64,000 nt of DNA from Thermopolyspora flexuosa (GCF_006716785.1 NZ_VFPQ01000001.1:1736001-1800000); one strand, 5' to 3'. Numbered from the stretch's first letter, positions 1-9,218 are shown. Notes: generated by a model not told the origin, from the sequence alone. Numbers and translations are program-made.

Positions 1-986
1 GCGGCGGGCGTGTGCGCGGGCGAGAACGGCTCCTGGTTGCGGGTCTGCACCACCGCCACGGTCCCGGCGGCGAGCACGACGGCGCCGACGCCCACCGCGA
101 TGCCCACGGTCATGCCGCCGCGCCGCGGCGCGGGCACCTGCGGCTGCTTGGGCGGCGGCGGGGCGACCGGGGGCGGCGGCGCGGGCTGCCCGGTGAGCGC
201 GGTGACGAGCTGCTCGGCCGTGGGCCGCTGCGCCGGGTCCTTCGCCAGGCAGGCGGCGACCAGGTCGCGCAGCGGCGGCTCCATGAGCGTGAGGTCCGGC
301 TCCTCGTAGAGGATCCGGTGCATCACGGTGGGGATGGAGTCGTCGCCGAAGGCGGGCCGCGCGGTCGCGGCGTACACCATCGTGACGCCCCAGGAGAACA
401 CGTCCGACGCGGGCGTGGCCGGCTGCCCGGCGAGGATCTCCGGCGCGAGGTACGACGGGGTCCCCATCGCCGTGCCCGTGCGCGTGGCCCCCGGAACGTC
501 GAGCGCACGGGCGATGCCGAAGTCGATCACGACCGGGCCCTCGGGCCCGATGAGCACGTTCGCCGGCTTGAAGTCGCGGTGCAGCACGCCCGCCCGGTGG
601 ATCGCGGCGAGCGCGGTGGCCGTGCTGATCGCCAGACGGTCGAGCGCCGCCCCGCGCCGCGGCCCCTCGCGCTCGACGAGCGTGCGCAGCGACGGCCCCG
701 CGATGTACTCGCTCACCACGTACGGCCGGCTGCCCTCCACGTCGGCGTGGAGCACTGCGGCGGTGCAGAACCGGGCCACGCGCTGGGCGACCGCAACCTC
801 GCGCAGGAACCGCTCCCGTGCCTGCGGATCCGCGGCGAGGCCGGGATGGAGCAATTTGATGGCGACCTGTTCCCCGGCCGGGCTGCGGCCCAAATAGACG
901 ATGCCCTGCGCGCCCTCGCCCAGGCGCCCGAGCAGCTCATACACCCCCAGGCTGCGCGGGTCGTCCGCCGTGAGCGGCTGCGTCAC
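1..986 (-). CDS. Serine/threonine protein kinase, membrane-anchored (3' end outside window)
   Basis: Hanks-type kinase of the actinobacterial Pkn family, phosphorylating Ser/Thr on cytoplasmic targets. About 328 residues are visible; the C-terminus lies beyond base 1. Seen: a glycine-rich loop (LGEGAQG), the ATP-binding lysine in VAIKLL (about K44), the catalytic HRDFKPANV loop (about D138), DFGIA (about D155) and a GTPSYLAPE segment, so all catalytic residues are present. After a Pro-rich linker comes one hydrophobic segment (about residues 290-312), suggesting an outward-facing domain beyond the window. The second of two adjacent GTG codons (986) is chosen because AGGGGG at 993-998 then sits 6 nt upstream; GTG 989 is the alternative. 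It is co-oriented with the sigma/protease locus, but the 257-bp gap suggests a separate transcript. Confidence 0.9.
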   Translation of the reverse strand, partial: MTQPLTADDPRSLGVYELLGRLGEGAQGIVYLGRSPAGEQVAIKLLHPGLAADPQARERFLREVAVAQRVARFCTAAVLHADVEGSRPYVVSEYIAGPSLRTLVEREGPRRGAALDRLAISTATALAAIHRAGVLHRDFKPANVLIGPEGPVVIDFGIARALDVPGATRTGTAMGTPSYLAPEILAGQPATPASDVFSWGVTMVYAATARPAFGDDSIPTVMHRILYEEPDLTLMEPPLRDLVAACLAKDPAQRPTAEQLVTALTGQPAPPPPVAPPPPKQPQVPAPRRGGMTVGIAVGVGAVVLAAGTVAVVQTRNQEPFSPAHTPA

Positions 987-1243
987 CACGTTCCCCCTGA
1001 AATCACCGGCAAAATTCCTACTTGCGGCAGAACGCTACCAGTGGGATGGCCGGTGTCTGTGGGACGTTCTTAACTTGAGACCTGCCATTCGGTCGAATGA
1101 CACCGTTTGACCGCAGGTTTCGCCGCATATCAGTCCGAATCCGGACATATCGCGCAACACCGCATCTGAACGGTTCGCGCCATGGCCCGGGCCGTGGCGC
1201 GCCGCGTACCCCGGACCGCCGCGCCGCGCGGGCCGTTCCCCCG

Positions 1244-1693
1244 CTAGATCGCGACCCAGTCGGTGACCACGGTCTGCTCCGCCGTGCTGCAGCGCAGCCC
1301 GAGCGGCCCGGCGGGCAGACCCTCGCAGCTGAACCGGCCGAGCTCGTCGGCCTGGACGTGGAGGCGCCGGTCCGGGCGACGCACCTCGATCCCGGCGGGG
1401 CGGGGAGGCGTGATCCGCCCGGTGAGCCGCCGCGCGTCCCCGCACTCGGTGATCTCGACCTCGACGGTGACGGTCGCCGACTCGAAGGTGAGCAGCCGGG
1501 GTGCGCCCGGGCCGCGCACCAGGGCGGCCTGCTCGGGGGCGTGGGAGTCGAAGGTCAGCTCGGCGGGCTCCGCGTCGACGGTGTGCCAGGCGTAGGCGGA
1601 CACCGCCTGGCGGAGCAGGTGCTCGGGGACCGGATCGAGCATGCCCGCGGCGCGGCGCAGCTCCTCCTCCAGCCCGGACCTGTCATCCGGCAT
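1244..1693 (-). CDS. 149-aa protein of the sigma/protease locus, possible anti-sigma or protease substrate
   Basis: No enzymatic motif. The N-terminal third (about residues 8-45) looks helical and carries an AYAWHTVDAE-type block. The remainder alternates hydrophobic and charged residues like a small beta-sandwich, resembling carboxypeptidase regulatory-like domains, and ends at VTDWVAI. The start ATG at 1693 follows the sigma-factor stop by 35 nt on the same strand, so the two are probably co-transcribed. A small protein downstream of an ECF sigma gene is a natural candidate for its regulator; in the type III-E CRISPR system a small protein (Csx30) inhibits RpoE until a TPR-CHAT protease cleaves it. 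Applying that model here is inference; no homology to Csx30 is claimed. Confidence 0.7.
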   Translation of the reverse strand: MPDDRSGLEEELRRAAGMLDPVPEHLLRQAVSAYAWHTVDAEPAELTFDSHAPEQAALVRGPGAPRLLTFESATVTVEVEITECGDARRLTGRITPPRPAGIEVRRPDRRLHVQADELGRFSCEGLPAGPLGLRCSTAEQTVVTDWVAI

Positions 1694-1728
1694 TCGGACC
1701 CTCCCCCCGTGTGCTCTCGTTCGCACTC

Positions 1729-2616
1729 CTAGCGTGCCCGGCGTCGCCGGTGCCTCGGCGGCTCGCCGGCCATCGCCCGGCGCAGGCAGTCGAGACAGCG
1801 GGCGCGTGTCGGCCCGATGCTGCCCACCGGCATGCCGAGCGCCTCGGAGATCTCCTGGTAGCTCGGCGGCGGCGTCGCCATGAGCAGGCGGAGCAGCCGC
1901 CGGCACCGGTCGGACAGCGTCTCGAACGCCTCCCCGAGCCGGCGGAGCCGGTCGGCCTCGGCGGCGGCCCGCTCCGACTCCAGCATCGCCTGCTCGGGGG
2001 AATGGTGGTTCACCCACGGGGACACCGTGTCCACGTCGTCGACCGGCGTCACCCGCCGGCTCCACCTGAGGGCGCGCAGCGCCTCGTGCCGTGCCGTGCT
2101 CGCCAGCCACGAGCCGACCCGTTCCGGATCCTTGATCTTCTGCAGGTTCGCGGTCAACCGGAACCAGGTGATCTGCCAGACGTCCTCGACGTCGGACTCG
2201 GAGAGGCGGTGCGCCCGGATCACCGACCACACCAGCGGCGAGAACCGCTCGACGAGCGCCTCCCACGCCGCGGCGTCGCCGCGGGCGGCGGCGTTGACCA
2301 GCGCGCTGACGGCGCCGCCCCGCGGTCCGCAGGATTCGTCACCGTCGACGGCACCGTCGATCACACCGTCGACCGGCTCCTCGGCCGCGTCGTCGATCGC
2401 CTCGTCCGGGTCGGCGCGCGGGCCGTCACGCACGGCGTCGTGCGGGCCCGCGGCCGCCGCGCCGACGGCGCCGTCACCGGCGGAGCCGCCGCCGGCCCCG
2501 CCGAAGCACGCCTCGATGGTCCCATCGATGGCACGGCCGTCCGGGCCGCCGATCGTGCCGCCCACCTGGTCGCGACACGGGTCACTGATCGGGCCGCTGA
2601 CTGAATCGCTGTCCAC
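1729..2616 (-). CDS. ECF-type RNA polymerase sigma-70 family factor
   Basis: Sigma region 2 is visible as LVERFSPLVWSVIRAHRL followed by a DVEDVWQITWFRL helix that would bind the -10 element. Region 4 is a C-terminal helix-turn-helix (SYQEISEALGMPVGSI, then RARCLDCLRRAM). The longest reading starts at GTG 2616 with GAGGA about 10 nt upstream. It has an unusual N-terminal extension of about 100 residues rich in Asp, Gly and Ala (repeated IDG/VDG). An internal GTG at 2364 also has a GAGGAG about 10 nt upstream and would give 211 aa, the usual ECF size, so the true start is uncertain. The gene lies between the S8 protease (215 bp upstream) and the 149-aa gene (35 bp downstream), all on the minus strand, and probably directs a regulon activated by this locus. 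Confidence 0.88.
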   Translation of the reverse strand: MDSDSVSGPISDPCRDQVGGTIGGPDGRAIDGTIEACFGGAGGGSAGDGAVGAAAAGPHDAVRDGPRADPDEAIDDAAEEPVDGVIDGAVDGDESCGPRGGAVSALVNAAARGDAAAWEALVERFSPLVWSVIRAHRLSESDVEDVWQITWFRLTANLQKIKDPERVGSWLASTARHEALRALRWSRRVTPVDDVDTVSPWVNHHSPEQAMLESERAAAEADRLRRLGEAFETLSDRCRRLLRLLMATPPPSYQEISEALGMPVGSIGPTRARCLDCLRRAMAGEPPRHRRRRAR

Positions 2617-2831
2617 AACCGGATGTCCTCGAAGGGCGCGGGATGCTCATCGTACGGCCCGACGCACGCCGCCCGCAGCCGGATGAACGTTACGGCAGGG
2701 TCTTACCCGGACCATCGCCGCGGAACGCCACGGCGAAGGCCGGAGTCACGGCGGCGGACCCCGGCGGGAGTGGCCGGGAACGCCACCCGGGGCAGGCCTG
2801 TCGGGCGACGTCCCGTGCGGCACGCCACCGG

Positions 2832-4223
2832 CTACGGCAGCACGCGGAGCGGCAGGCCGTCCGAGGAGTCCGTGACCTCTCGCAGCGAGGCCACCAGCCG
2901 CGCCGCGGCGGCCCGGGCGTCCCGTACCCCGGTCTCGCGGTGGATCTCGGCGGCCAGCGCGGCGATCCGCCCGGCGACGATCGGCGTCGCGAACGACGTG
3001 CCGCTCCACGCGGCCATGCCGGAGAACTTCTCCTGGTCGGCAGGGTTCGCCCCGGACAGCGACCCGGAGCGGGCCGGCGAGACGCAGGTGCAGTCCGGAT
3101 AGCGGGCCGGCGACGCGTACCGGCAGGTCGCGGTCGACGAGTGCAGGTACTCGTACACCCCGTCGAGGTAGGCGTTGACCAGCCGCTCCCCGGGCGCGTA
3201 CACGGTCACCCAGTCCCCGTGGTTGCTGAAGCAGGCCCGGCCGACCCCGTGCGCCGGGTCGCGCAGCGCGCCCACCGCGACCACGCCCGGCACCGGCGCG
3301 GACCGCCCGCCGACCGTCCCGGCGTAGGCGGCCGGCCAGAACGGCACGTCCTCACCGTGGTTGCCCGCGGCGGCGACGAGCACGGTCCCGGACCCCGCGG
3401 CGAGCCGCTCGATGAACGGCTCCAGGCCGAGCGGCGGGCGGCCGTCCCACGTCTTCGCGCCCGCGGAGAGGCTGATCACGTCGGGCCACGGCCCGTCCTG
3501 CGGCAGCGCGTCGAGCAGCACCGCGCCCAGTCGGTCCTCGAGGATCGCGCCCGCGCTGGCGAACGCGTTCGACACCTGCACGGTCGCGCCCGGGGCGACG
3601 CAGCGCAGCACGCCGGCGACGAACGTGCCGTGCCCCGTGTAGTGGAGGATGCGCCCGCCGGTGACCGGGTTGTCGTGGCCGCCGACGGCGGTGACGCCGG
3701 ACAGCCACGGGTGCCGGGCGAGGTAGTCGGGGTCCTCGGCCTCGCGGGCGAGGCCGGTGTCGATCACGAGCACCGAGACGCCCGCACCGGCCGAGCCCTC
3801 GGCGGGCGCCGGGACCGGCGCGGCGTCCGCGGGCACCGGGGCGGGCTCGTCACCCGGGCAGAGGTTGACCCCGGTGATGAACATGAGGTGGTTGGGCGCG
3901 ACCATGGCCCGGTTCGGCCCCATGCGCGCGTCGATGCGCGCCATCACCTCCGGCACCGGGTCGGAGATGCGCACCTTGGTCACGCCCGGAACCGGGCTGC
4001 CGACCACCTCGGCGCCGGGGACGAGGGAGTTCACGTCCGCGACGGCCCGGTCGCGCACGAGCAGGTGGCCGCGCTCGTAGACGTACTCGGGCACGCGGCC
4101 GGAGCCGGGCTCCACCCCCGGCGGGCCGACCTCGACGTCGATGCCGGCCTCCCGCACGAGCCGCAGCTGCTCCCAGAACCGGGCGGCGCCCGGATCGTCG
4201 CCTTCGGGGGGCAGTGTCGTCAT
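2832..4223 (-). CDS. Cytoplasmic S8 (subtilisin-like) serine protease
   Basis: 463 aa with a complete subtilase triad: Asp155 in VIDTG, His198 in GHGT, Ser410 in SGTSFATP, plus oxyanion-hole Asn288 in AAAGNHG. Residues about 40-120 look like a propeptide or inhibitor-like alpha/beta domain, followed by a Pro/Ala linker. There is no signal peptide or transmembrane segment, so it should act inside the cell, unlike most secreted subtilases. A cysteine cluster (Cys367, Cys378, Cys380) lies in an insertion before the catalytic serine. The ATG at 4223 has GGAAGG 8 nt upstream. It is divergent from the TPR-CHAT protease with about 136 bp between the starts, and upstream of the sigma factor on its own strand. 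Protease identity is firm; the substrate is unknown. Confidence 0.92.
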   Translation of the reverse strand: MTTLPPEGDDPGAARFWEQLRLVREAGIDVEVGPPGVEPGSGRVPEYVYERGHLLVRDRAVADVNSLVPGAEVVGSPVPGVTKVRISDPVPEVMARIDARMGPNRAMVAPNHLMFITGVNLCPGDEPAPVPADAAPVPAPAEGSAGAGVSVLVIDTGLAREAEDPDYLARHPWLSGVTAVGGHDNPVTGGRILHYTGHGTFVAGVLRCVAPGATVQVSNAFASAGAILEDRLGAVLLDALPQDGPWPDVISLSAGAKTWDGRPPLGLEPFIERLAAGSGTVLVAAAGNHGEDVPFWPAAYAGTVGGRSAPVPGVVAVGALRDPAHGVGRACFSNHGDWVTVYAPGERLVNAYLDGVYEYLHSSTATCRYASPARYPDCTCVSPARSGSLSGANPADQEKFSGMAAWSGTSFATPIVAGRIAALAAEIHRETGVRDARAAAARLVASLREVTDSSDGLPLRVLP

Positions 4224-4322
4224 TAGATTGGCCTTCCGTGATGGTTGTGCTTCGCTTGCTTAGAGTCACCGGAGAGGCCGTTGATACGCGCGATACCGAA
4301 TCGGCATGCCGGTGACCGAACG

Positions 4323-4351
4323 TGGACAACCCGGCACGCGGCGTCTACCGT
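4323..4351 (+). promoter_or_regulatory. Predicted promoter of the TPR-CHAT gene
   Basis: TGGACA (4323-4328), a 17-nt spacer, and TACCGT (4346-4351). Transcription would begin near 4358-4360, exactly at the preferred GTG start, giving a leaderless mRNA. No ribosome-binding site precedes either candidate start, which supports this. Prediction by eye. Confidence 0.5.
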
Positions 4352-4359
4352 CTCTCCCC

Positions 4360-6984
4360 GTGCCCGAGGACCTGCTGGACATGGTCTTCGCCCGCCCGAA
4401 GGAGGCGGTCGCCGCGGCCGGAGCGTGGCTCGCGACCTCGCCGCCCCCCTATAGGGCGTCGATCGCCCACCAGGTGCTCGGCATCTACCACCGCGACTTC
4501 GGGGACTCGGCCGAGGCGTTCCGGCACCTGAAGCTCGCGCTGCGGTACGCCCGCCGGTCGCGGTCGGTGGACCGGGAGGCCGACGTGCTCGCCACGCTCG
4601 GCGTCGCCCACGTGAAGGCGGGCCGTACCCGGCTGGGGCTGCGCCTGCTCGACGAGGCGGCCGCCAAGGCGAGCGGGAAGACCGCCGCGCACGTGCTGTT
4701 CCGGCGCGGCGGGGCGCTCCGGATCCTCGGCCGGCACGGGGAGGCGCTCGCCGACCTGCGTGCCGCCGTGCCGATCCTGCGCGCCGCCGGCGACACGATC
4801 TGGACGGCCCGGGCGCTCACCCTGCGCGCGCTGATCGGCCTCGCGCTCGGCGCGATGCGGCAGGCCGACGCCGACTTCCGCGCGGCCGAGGAGCTGTGGG
4901 CCACCACCGACCAGGAGCACGACATCGCGGTCGCGGTGCAGAACCGCGGGCTCGCCGCCTACCGGTTCGGCGACCTGCCCGCGGCGCTCGGCCACCTGGA
5001 CGAGGCGGCCCGGCGCTTCGCCGCGCTCGGCACCCCCATGCCGGACCTCAGCCTCTACCGGTGCGGGGTGCTGCTCGCCGCGGGGCTCGCCCGCGACGCG
5101 CTCGCCGAGGCCGACGAGGCGATCGCCCGCCTCGAGGGGCGCGTCGGGCAGGCCACCCACCGGGCCGAGCTGCTGCTCATCGCCGCCCGGGCCGCGCTCG
5201 CCGCCGACGACCCGGGCACCGCGATCGTGCGGGCGGGCCAGGCCGCCCGGCTGTTCGCCCGGCAGAAACGCGACTGGTGGCGGGCACACGCCCGGCTCGT
5301 GCTGCTCCAGGCCCGGTTCGCGGCCGGGATGGTCTCCGGCAGGCTCGTCGCCGACGCGGCCGCGGTCGCGGAACGGCTCGCCGCGATGCGGTCGCCCGAG
5401 TCGGTGCGCGCCCACCTGCTCGCCGGCCGTACCGCGCTCGCGCTGGGCCGCCGGGCCCGGGCCGAGCGGCACCTCGCCGAGGCGGCCCGCGGGCGGCTGC
5501 GCGGCCCGGCGATGGCGCGCGCCGAGGGCTGGCTCGCCGAGGCGCTGCGGGCGCACGCCGCCGGGGACGCCCGGCGCGTGCTGCACGCCTGCCGCCGCGG
5601 CCTCGACCTGCTCGACGAGCACCGGCTCACCCTCGGCGCGGCCGAGCCGCGCGCGCTCGCCGCCGCCCAGGGGGCCGAGCTCGCCGCGCTCGCCCAGCGG
5701 GTCTGCCTGGAGACCGGGCGGCCGTCCCGGGACCTGCTCGCGTGGAGCGAGCGCTGGCGGGCCACCGCGCTCGCCGTACCCCCGGTCTCGCCGCCCGAGG
5801 ACCAGGAGCTGCGCAGCGAGCTCACCGCGTTCCGGGAGATCACCGGCCGGCTGGAGGAGGCCCGGTCCTCCGGCGCGCCGGTGGCCGCGCTCGCCCGGGA
5901 GCAGCGGCGGCTGGAGCGCGCGATCCGCGCCCGCACCCTGCGCGTGCCCGGGGCCAAGGGCGTCGGCACCCGCCGCTTCGACGTCGGCGAGCTGCTCGGC
6001 GCGCTGGGCCCGCACACCCTGGTGGAGATCGTCAGCGTGGCCGGGCGGCTGCACGTGCTGGTGTGCGCCGCGGGCCGGGTGCAGCGGTTCGCCGCGGGCA
6101 CGCTCGCCGACGCGGTCACCGAGGTCGAGCACGCCCGCTCGCTGCTGCACCGGTTCGCCTTCGGCGGGCGGGCCGACCACCGCATGGCGGTCCTGGAGGC
6201 GACCGCGGCCCGCCTGGAGGAGATCCTGCTCGGCCCGGCCGCCCGCCTGCTCGGCGACGGCCCGATCGTGATCGTCCCGCCCGGACGGCTGCACGGCGTG
6301 CCCTGGACGCTGCTGCCCGCGCTGCGCGACGCCGCGGTGAGCGTCTGCCCGTCCGCCACGTCCTGGCTCGCCGCCCGTGCCGCCGCCCCGCCGCCGCACC
6401 GGGACGTCGTGCTCGTCGCGGGCCCCGGGCTGCGCACCGAGGCCGCCGAGCTGCCCGGCCTCGCCGACCTGTACGCGGTGCGCGGCCCCACCGCCACCGA
6501 CCCGGGGATCCGGGCCCGGGTGCTGCGGGACGACGGCGCGCGGGCGGGCCGGGTGCTCGAGGCGATCGACGGGGCCTGGCTCGCGCACATCGCCGCGCAC
6601 GGCGAGTTCCGCGCGGACAGCCCGCTGTTCTCCTCGCTGCGCATGGCCGACGGCCCGCTCACCGTGCACGACTTCGAGCGGCTGCGCCGCGCGCCGTACC
6701 GGATCGTCCTGCCGAGCTGCGACTCGGGCAGGCTCGCCCCGGTGGGCGCGGACGAGCTGCTCGGGCTCGCCGCGGCGCTGTTCCCGCTCGGCACCGCGGG
6801 GCTCGCCGCCTGCCTGGTCCCGGTGAACGACGAGGCGGTGGTGCCGCTCATGCTCGCCCTGCACGAGCGGCTGCTCGCCGGCGTGACGCTCGCCGAGGCG
6901 ATGCGCGACGCACGGCACGCCGTGGCCGGTGACCCGCTGCACCGGGCCACCGGCTGGGCGTTCACCGTGATGGGCGCGGTCTGA
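4360..6984 (+). CDS. TPR-CHAT caspase-like protease
   Basis: About 874 aa from GTG 4360 (an in-frame ATG at 4306 would add 18 residues). The first about 450 residues are tandem helical hairpins of TPR type (repeated A-x-A-x-x-L-G and LGxA patterns). After a linker, the last about 300 residues form a CHAT (caspase HetF-associated with TPRs) clan CD peptidase domain. The catalytic pair is intact: His747 in HIAAHGEF and Cys787 in VLPSCDSG, with a terminal block containing DARHAV. The TPRs are expected to sense a ligand or partner and gate the peptidase. It is divergent from the S8 protease and next to the sigma factor and 149-aa gene. In type III-E CRISPR the related TPR-CHAT (Csx29) cleaves a regulator of an ECF sigma factor, so the combination here suggests proteolytic signalling. 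No CRISPR components are present. Confidence 0.9.
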   Translation: MPEDLLDMVFARPKEAVAAAGAWLATSPPPYRASIAHQVLGIYHRDFGDSAEAFRHLKLALRYARRSRSVDREADVLATLGVAHVKAGRTRLGLRLLDEAAAKASGKTAAHVLFRRGGALRILGRHGEALADLRAAVPILRAAGDTIWTARALTLRALIGLALGAMRQADADFRAAEELWATTDQEHDIAVAVQNRGLAAYRFGDLPAALGHLDEAARRFAALGTPMPDLSLYRCGVLLAAGLARDALAEADEAIARLEGRVGQATHRAELLLIAARAALAADDPGTAIVRAGQAARLFARQKRDWWRAHARLVLLQARFAAGMVSGRLVADAAAVAERLAAMRSPESVRAHLLAGRTALALGRRARAERHLAEAARGRLRGPAMARAEGWLAEALRAHAAGDARRVLHACRRGLDLLDEHRLTLGAAEPRALAAAQGAELAALAQRVCLETGRPSRDLLAWSERWRATALAVPPVSPPEDQELRSELTAFREITGRLEEARSSGAPVAALAREQRRLERAIRARTLRVPGAKGVGTRRFDVGELLGALGPHTLVEIVSVAGRLHVLVCAAGRVQRFAAGTLADAVTEVEHARSLLHRFAFGGRADHRMAVLEATAARLEEILLGPAARLLGDGPIVIVPPGRLHGVPWTLLPALRDAAVSVCPSATSWLAARAAAPPPHRDVVLVAGPGLRTEAAELPGLADLYAVRGPTATDPGIRARVLRDDGARAGRVLEAIDGAWLAHIAAHGEFRADSPLFSSLRMADGPLTVHDFERLRRAPYRIVLPSCDSGRLAPVGADELLGLAAALFPLGTAGLAACLVPVNDEAVVPLMLALHERLLAGVTLAEAMRDARHAVAGDPLHRATGWAFTVMGAV

Positions 6985-7556
6985 CGGCCGCCGAGGGCCG
7001 CCGCGCCCGGCGTGGGTGAGGACCACTTCTCCTTCGCGTGGCGTGCCGGGCGGGGCGCGAGACCGTCATCTGGCCCCCTCCTGCCACCCAGACGACGGAC
7101 CCGCGCCCCGCGGGTTCGCGGACCACCCCTCCGGCGCCCCGCACCGGCCCCCGCGGGCGGAATCCGGCGCCGGGGAAGTGCGCCGGCCCTCCGCCCGCCG
7201 GGTGCGCGCCCACCCCGTGCGGTTCCGTCGGAGGCCCCCGCGGCGACTTCGGCGGAACCGGTTCCGGCGGCGGGCCGGACGCCGGGCCACCGCCGCGCGT
7301 CGCGTGCGGCGGCGGGTGCGGTGCCCACGTGCATTGCCGGGGGTGTGGATTCCGGTCACGTGGGCACCGCGCGAGGGTGTGCCGGGGCGGCGCGGCCGGC
7401 CGACCGCCTCTTCGTCCGGCGCGCACCGCCCCGGCGGCACCCCGCCCAGGTGATCCGTTCATACAGAGCAGCCAGGTGGCCTCCTGATACATGCGATCCG
7501 CCGGTTTGCCCCCCACCTGCGGGGGAACGGCGCGGAGGTATGCGAGGAGGTGCGTC
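6985..7556. other. Intergenic region upstream of ctaD
   Basis: About 570 bp without a credible gene. It is extremely GC-rich with stacked Gly/Pro/Arg codons in all frames. It must hold the ctaD promoter, but I could not pick one with confidence. The ribosome-binding site GAGGAGG lies at 7544-7550. Confidence 0.5.
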
Positions 7557-9218
7557 GTGACCACCGTCGAGCGCCCGCCGGGCCGGGTCGAGGTGCGGGG
7601 GCGACGCCGCCCGGGGGCGGTCCTCGCCCACTGGCTGTCGTCCACCGACCACAAGGTGATCGGCCACCTGTACCTCATCACCTCGTTCGGGTTCTTCCTG
7701 ATCGCCGGGGTGATGGCCCTGGTGGTGCGGGCGGAGCTGGCGCAGCCGGGCCTGCAGTTCGTCAACGCCGAGCAGTACAACCAGATGTTCACCATGCACG
7801 GCACGCTGATGCTGCTGCTGTTCGCCACCCCGCTGTTCGCCGGGTTCGCCAACGCGATCATGCCGCTGCAGATCGGCGCGCCGGACGTGGCGTTCCCGCG
7901 GCTCAACATGGCGAGCTACTGGCTGTTCCTGTTCGGCGGGCTGATCACGCTGTCCGGGTTCCTAACCGGGGACGGGGCCGCGTCCTTCGGCTGGACCGGC
8001 TACACCACCCTGTCGCTCGCGACGTTCTCCCCGGGGGTGGGCGGCGACCTGTGGATCATGGGGCTGGTGCTCGCCGGCATCGGCACGATCCTCGGCTCGG
8101 TGAACTTCATCACCACGATCATCCGCATGCGGGCGCCCGGCATGACCATGTTCCGCATGCCGATCTTCACCTGGAACGTGCTGCTCACCAGCATCATGGT
8201 GCTGATGGCGTTCCCGGTGCTCGCCGCCGCGCTGCTCGCCCTCGAGGCCGACCGCAGGCTCGGCACCCACATCTACGACCCGGCGAACGGCGGGCCGATC
8301 CTCTACCAGCACCTGTTCTGGTTCTTCGGCCACCCCGAGGTGTACGTGGTGGCGCTGCCGTTCTTCGGCATCGTCACCGAGGTGATCCCGGTGTTCAGCC
8401 GCAAGCCGCTCTTCGGGTACACCGGGCTCGTCGGCGCGACGATCGCGATCTCCGCGCTGTCGATGACGGTGTGGGCCCACCACATGTTCCCCACCGGCCA
8501 GGTGCTGCTGCCGTTCTTCTCCCTGCTCAGCTTCCTGATCGCGGTACCGACCGGGGTGAAGTTCTTCAACTGGGTCGGCACGATGTGGCGCGGCCACATC
8601 ACCTTCGAGACCCCGATGCTGTTCGCGATCGGGTTCCTCGTCACGTTCCTTTTCGGCGGGCTCACCGGCGTGCTCCTCGCCTCGCCGCCGATCGACTTCC
8701 ACGTGCACGACAGCTACTTCGTGGTGGCGCACTTCCACTACGTGCTGTTCGGCACCGTGGTGTTCGCGATGTTCGCCGGCTTCTACTTCTGGTGGCCCAA
8801 GCTCACCGGCAGGATGCTCGGCGAACGGCTCGGCAAGGTGCACTTCTGGATGCTGTTCGCCGGGTTCCACCTCACGTTCTTCGTCCAGCACCTGCTCGGG
8901 GCGGCCGGGATGCCCCGCCGGTACGCCGACTACTCCCCGGCCGACGGGTTCACCGCGTTCAACCTCGTCTCCTCGGCCGGGGCGTTCCTGCTCGGCCTGT
9001 CCACGCTGCCGTTCCTCTACAACATCTGGCACACCGCCCGCCACGGGCGGCGGGTGACCGTGGCCGACCCGTGGGGGTTCGGCAACTCGCTGGAGTGGAT
9101 CACCTCCTGCCCGCCGCCGCGGCACAATTTCACCCGCCTGCCGCTCATCCGCTCCGAGCGGCCCGCCTTCGACCTGCGCTGGGGCCTGCCCGACCGGGTG
9201 AATCGATCATCACCCTGA
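7557..9218 (+). CDS. ctaD: Cytochrome c oxidase subunit I (aa3 type)
   Basis: 553 aa, the normal size for bacterial subunit I, with about 12 transmembrane helices. It holds the heme a / heme a3-CuB centre that reduces oxygen and pumps protons. Visible ligands and motifs: MHGTLMLLL (heme a His), [10 protein letters not shown] (CuB His with the cross-linked Tyr), WAHHMF (two CuB His) and VAHFHYVL (heme a3 and heme a His). GTG 7557 is chosen because GAGGAGG lies 6 nt upstream; the open frame continues back to 7491 but lacks a site. It stands alone here: the oxidase subunits II, III and IV and the cytochrome bc genes are not adjacent, so it may be a second copy or a stand-alone ctaD. Confidence 0.96.
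   Translation: MTTVERPPGRVEVRGRRRPGAVLAHWLSSTDHKVIGHLYLITSFGFFLIAGVMALVVRAELAQPGLQFVNAEQYNQMFTMHGTLMLLLFATPLFAGFANAIMPLQIGAPDVAFPRLNMASYWLFLFGGLITLSGFLTGDGAASFGWTGYTTLSLATFSPGVGGDLWIMGLVLAGIGTILGSVNFITTIIRMRAPGMTMFRMPIFTWNVLLTSIMVLMAFPVLAAALLALEADRRLGTHIYDPANGGPILYQHLFWFFGHPEVYVVALPFFGIVTEVIPVFSRKPLFGYTGLVGATIAISALSMTVWAHHMFPTGQVLLPFFSLLSFLIAVPTGVKFFNWVGTMWRGHITFETPMLFAIGFLVTFLFGGLTGVLLASPPIDFHVHDSYFVVAHFHYVLFGTVVFAMFAGFYFWWPKLTGRMLGERLGKVHFWMLFAGFHLTFFVQHLLGAAGMPRRYADYSPADGFTAFNLVSSAGAFLLGLSTLPFLYNIWHTARHGRRVTVADPWGFGNSLEWITSCPPPRHNFTRLPLIRSERPAFDLRWGLPDRVNRSSP

Noticed and set aside
1244-6984. A type III-E CRISPR effector locus
   Set aside because: Only the classes TPR-CHAT, small protein and sigma factor are shared. 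There are no cas genes, no repeat array, and the S8 gene is additional.
4345-7026. Minus-strand 893-aa reading frame opposite the TPR-CHAT gene
   Set aside because: Low-complexity Arg/Gly/Glu translation without domains; it is an antisense artefact of high-GC codon usage, whereas the plus strand has clear TPR and CHAT motifs.
7491-7556. Extended N-terminus of ctaD
   Set aside because: The extra 22 residues are Arg/Cys-rich and lack an SD, while GTG 7557 has GAGGAGG at ideal spacing.
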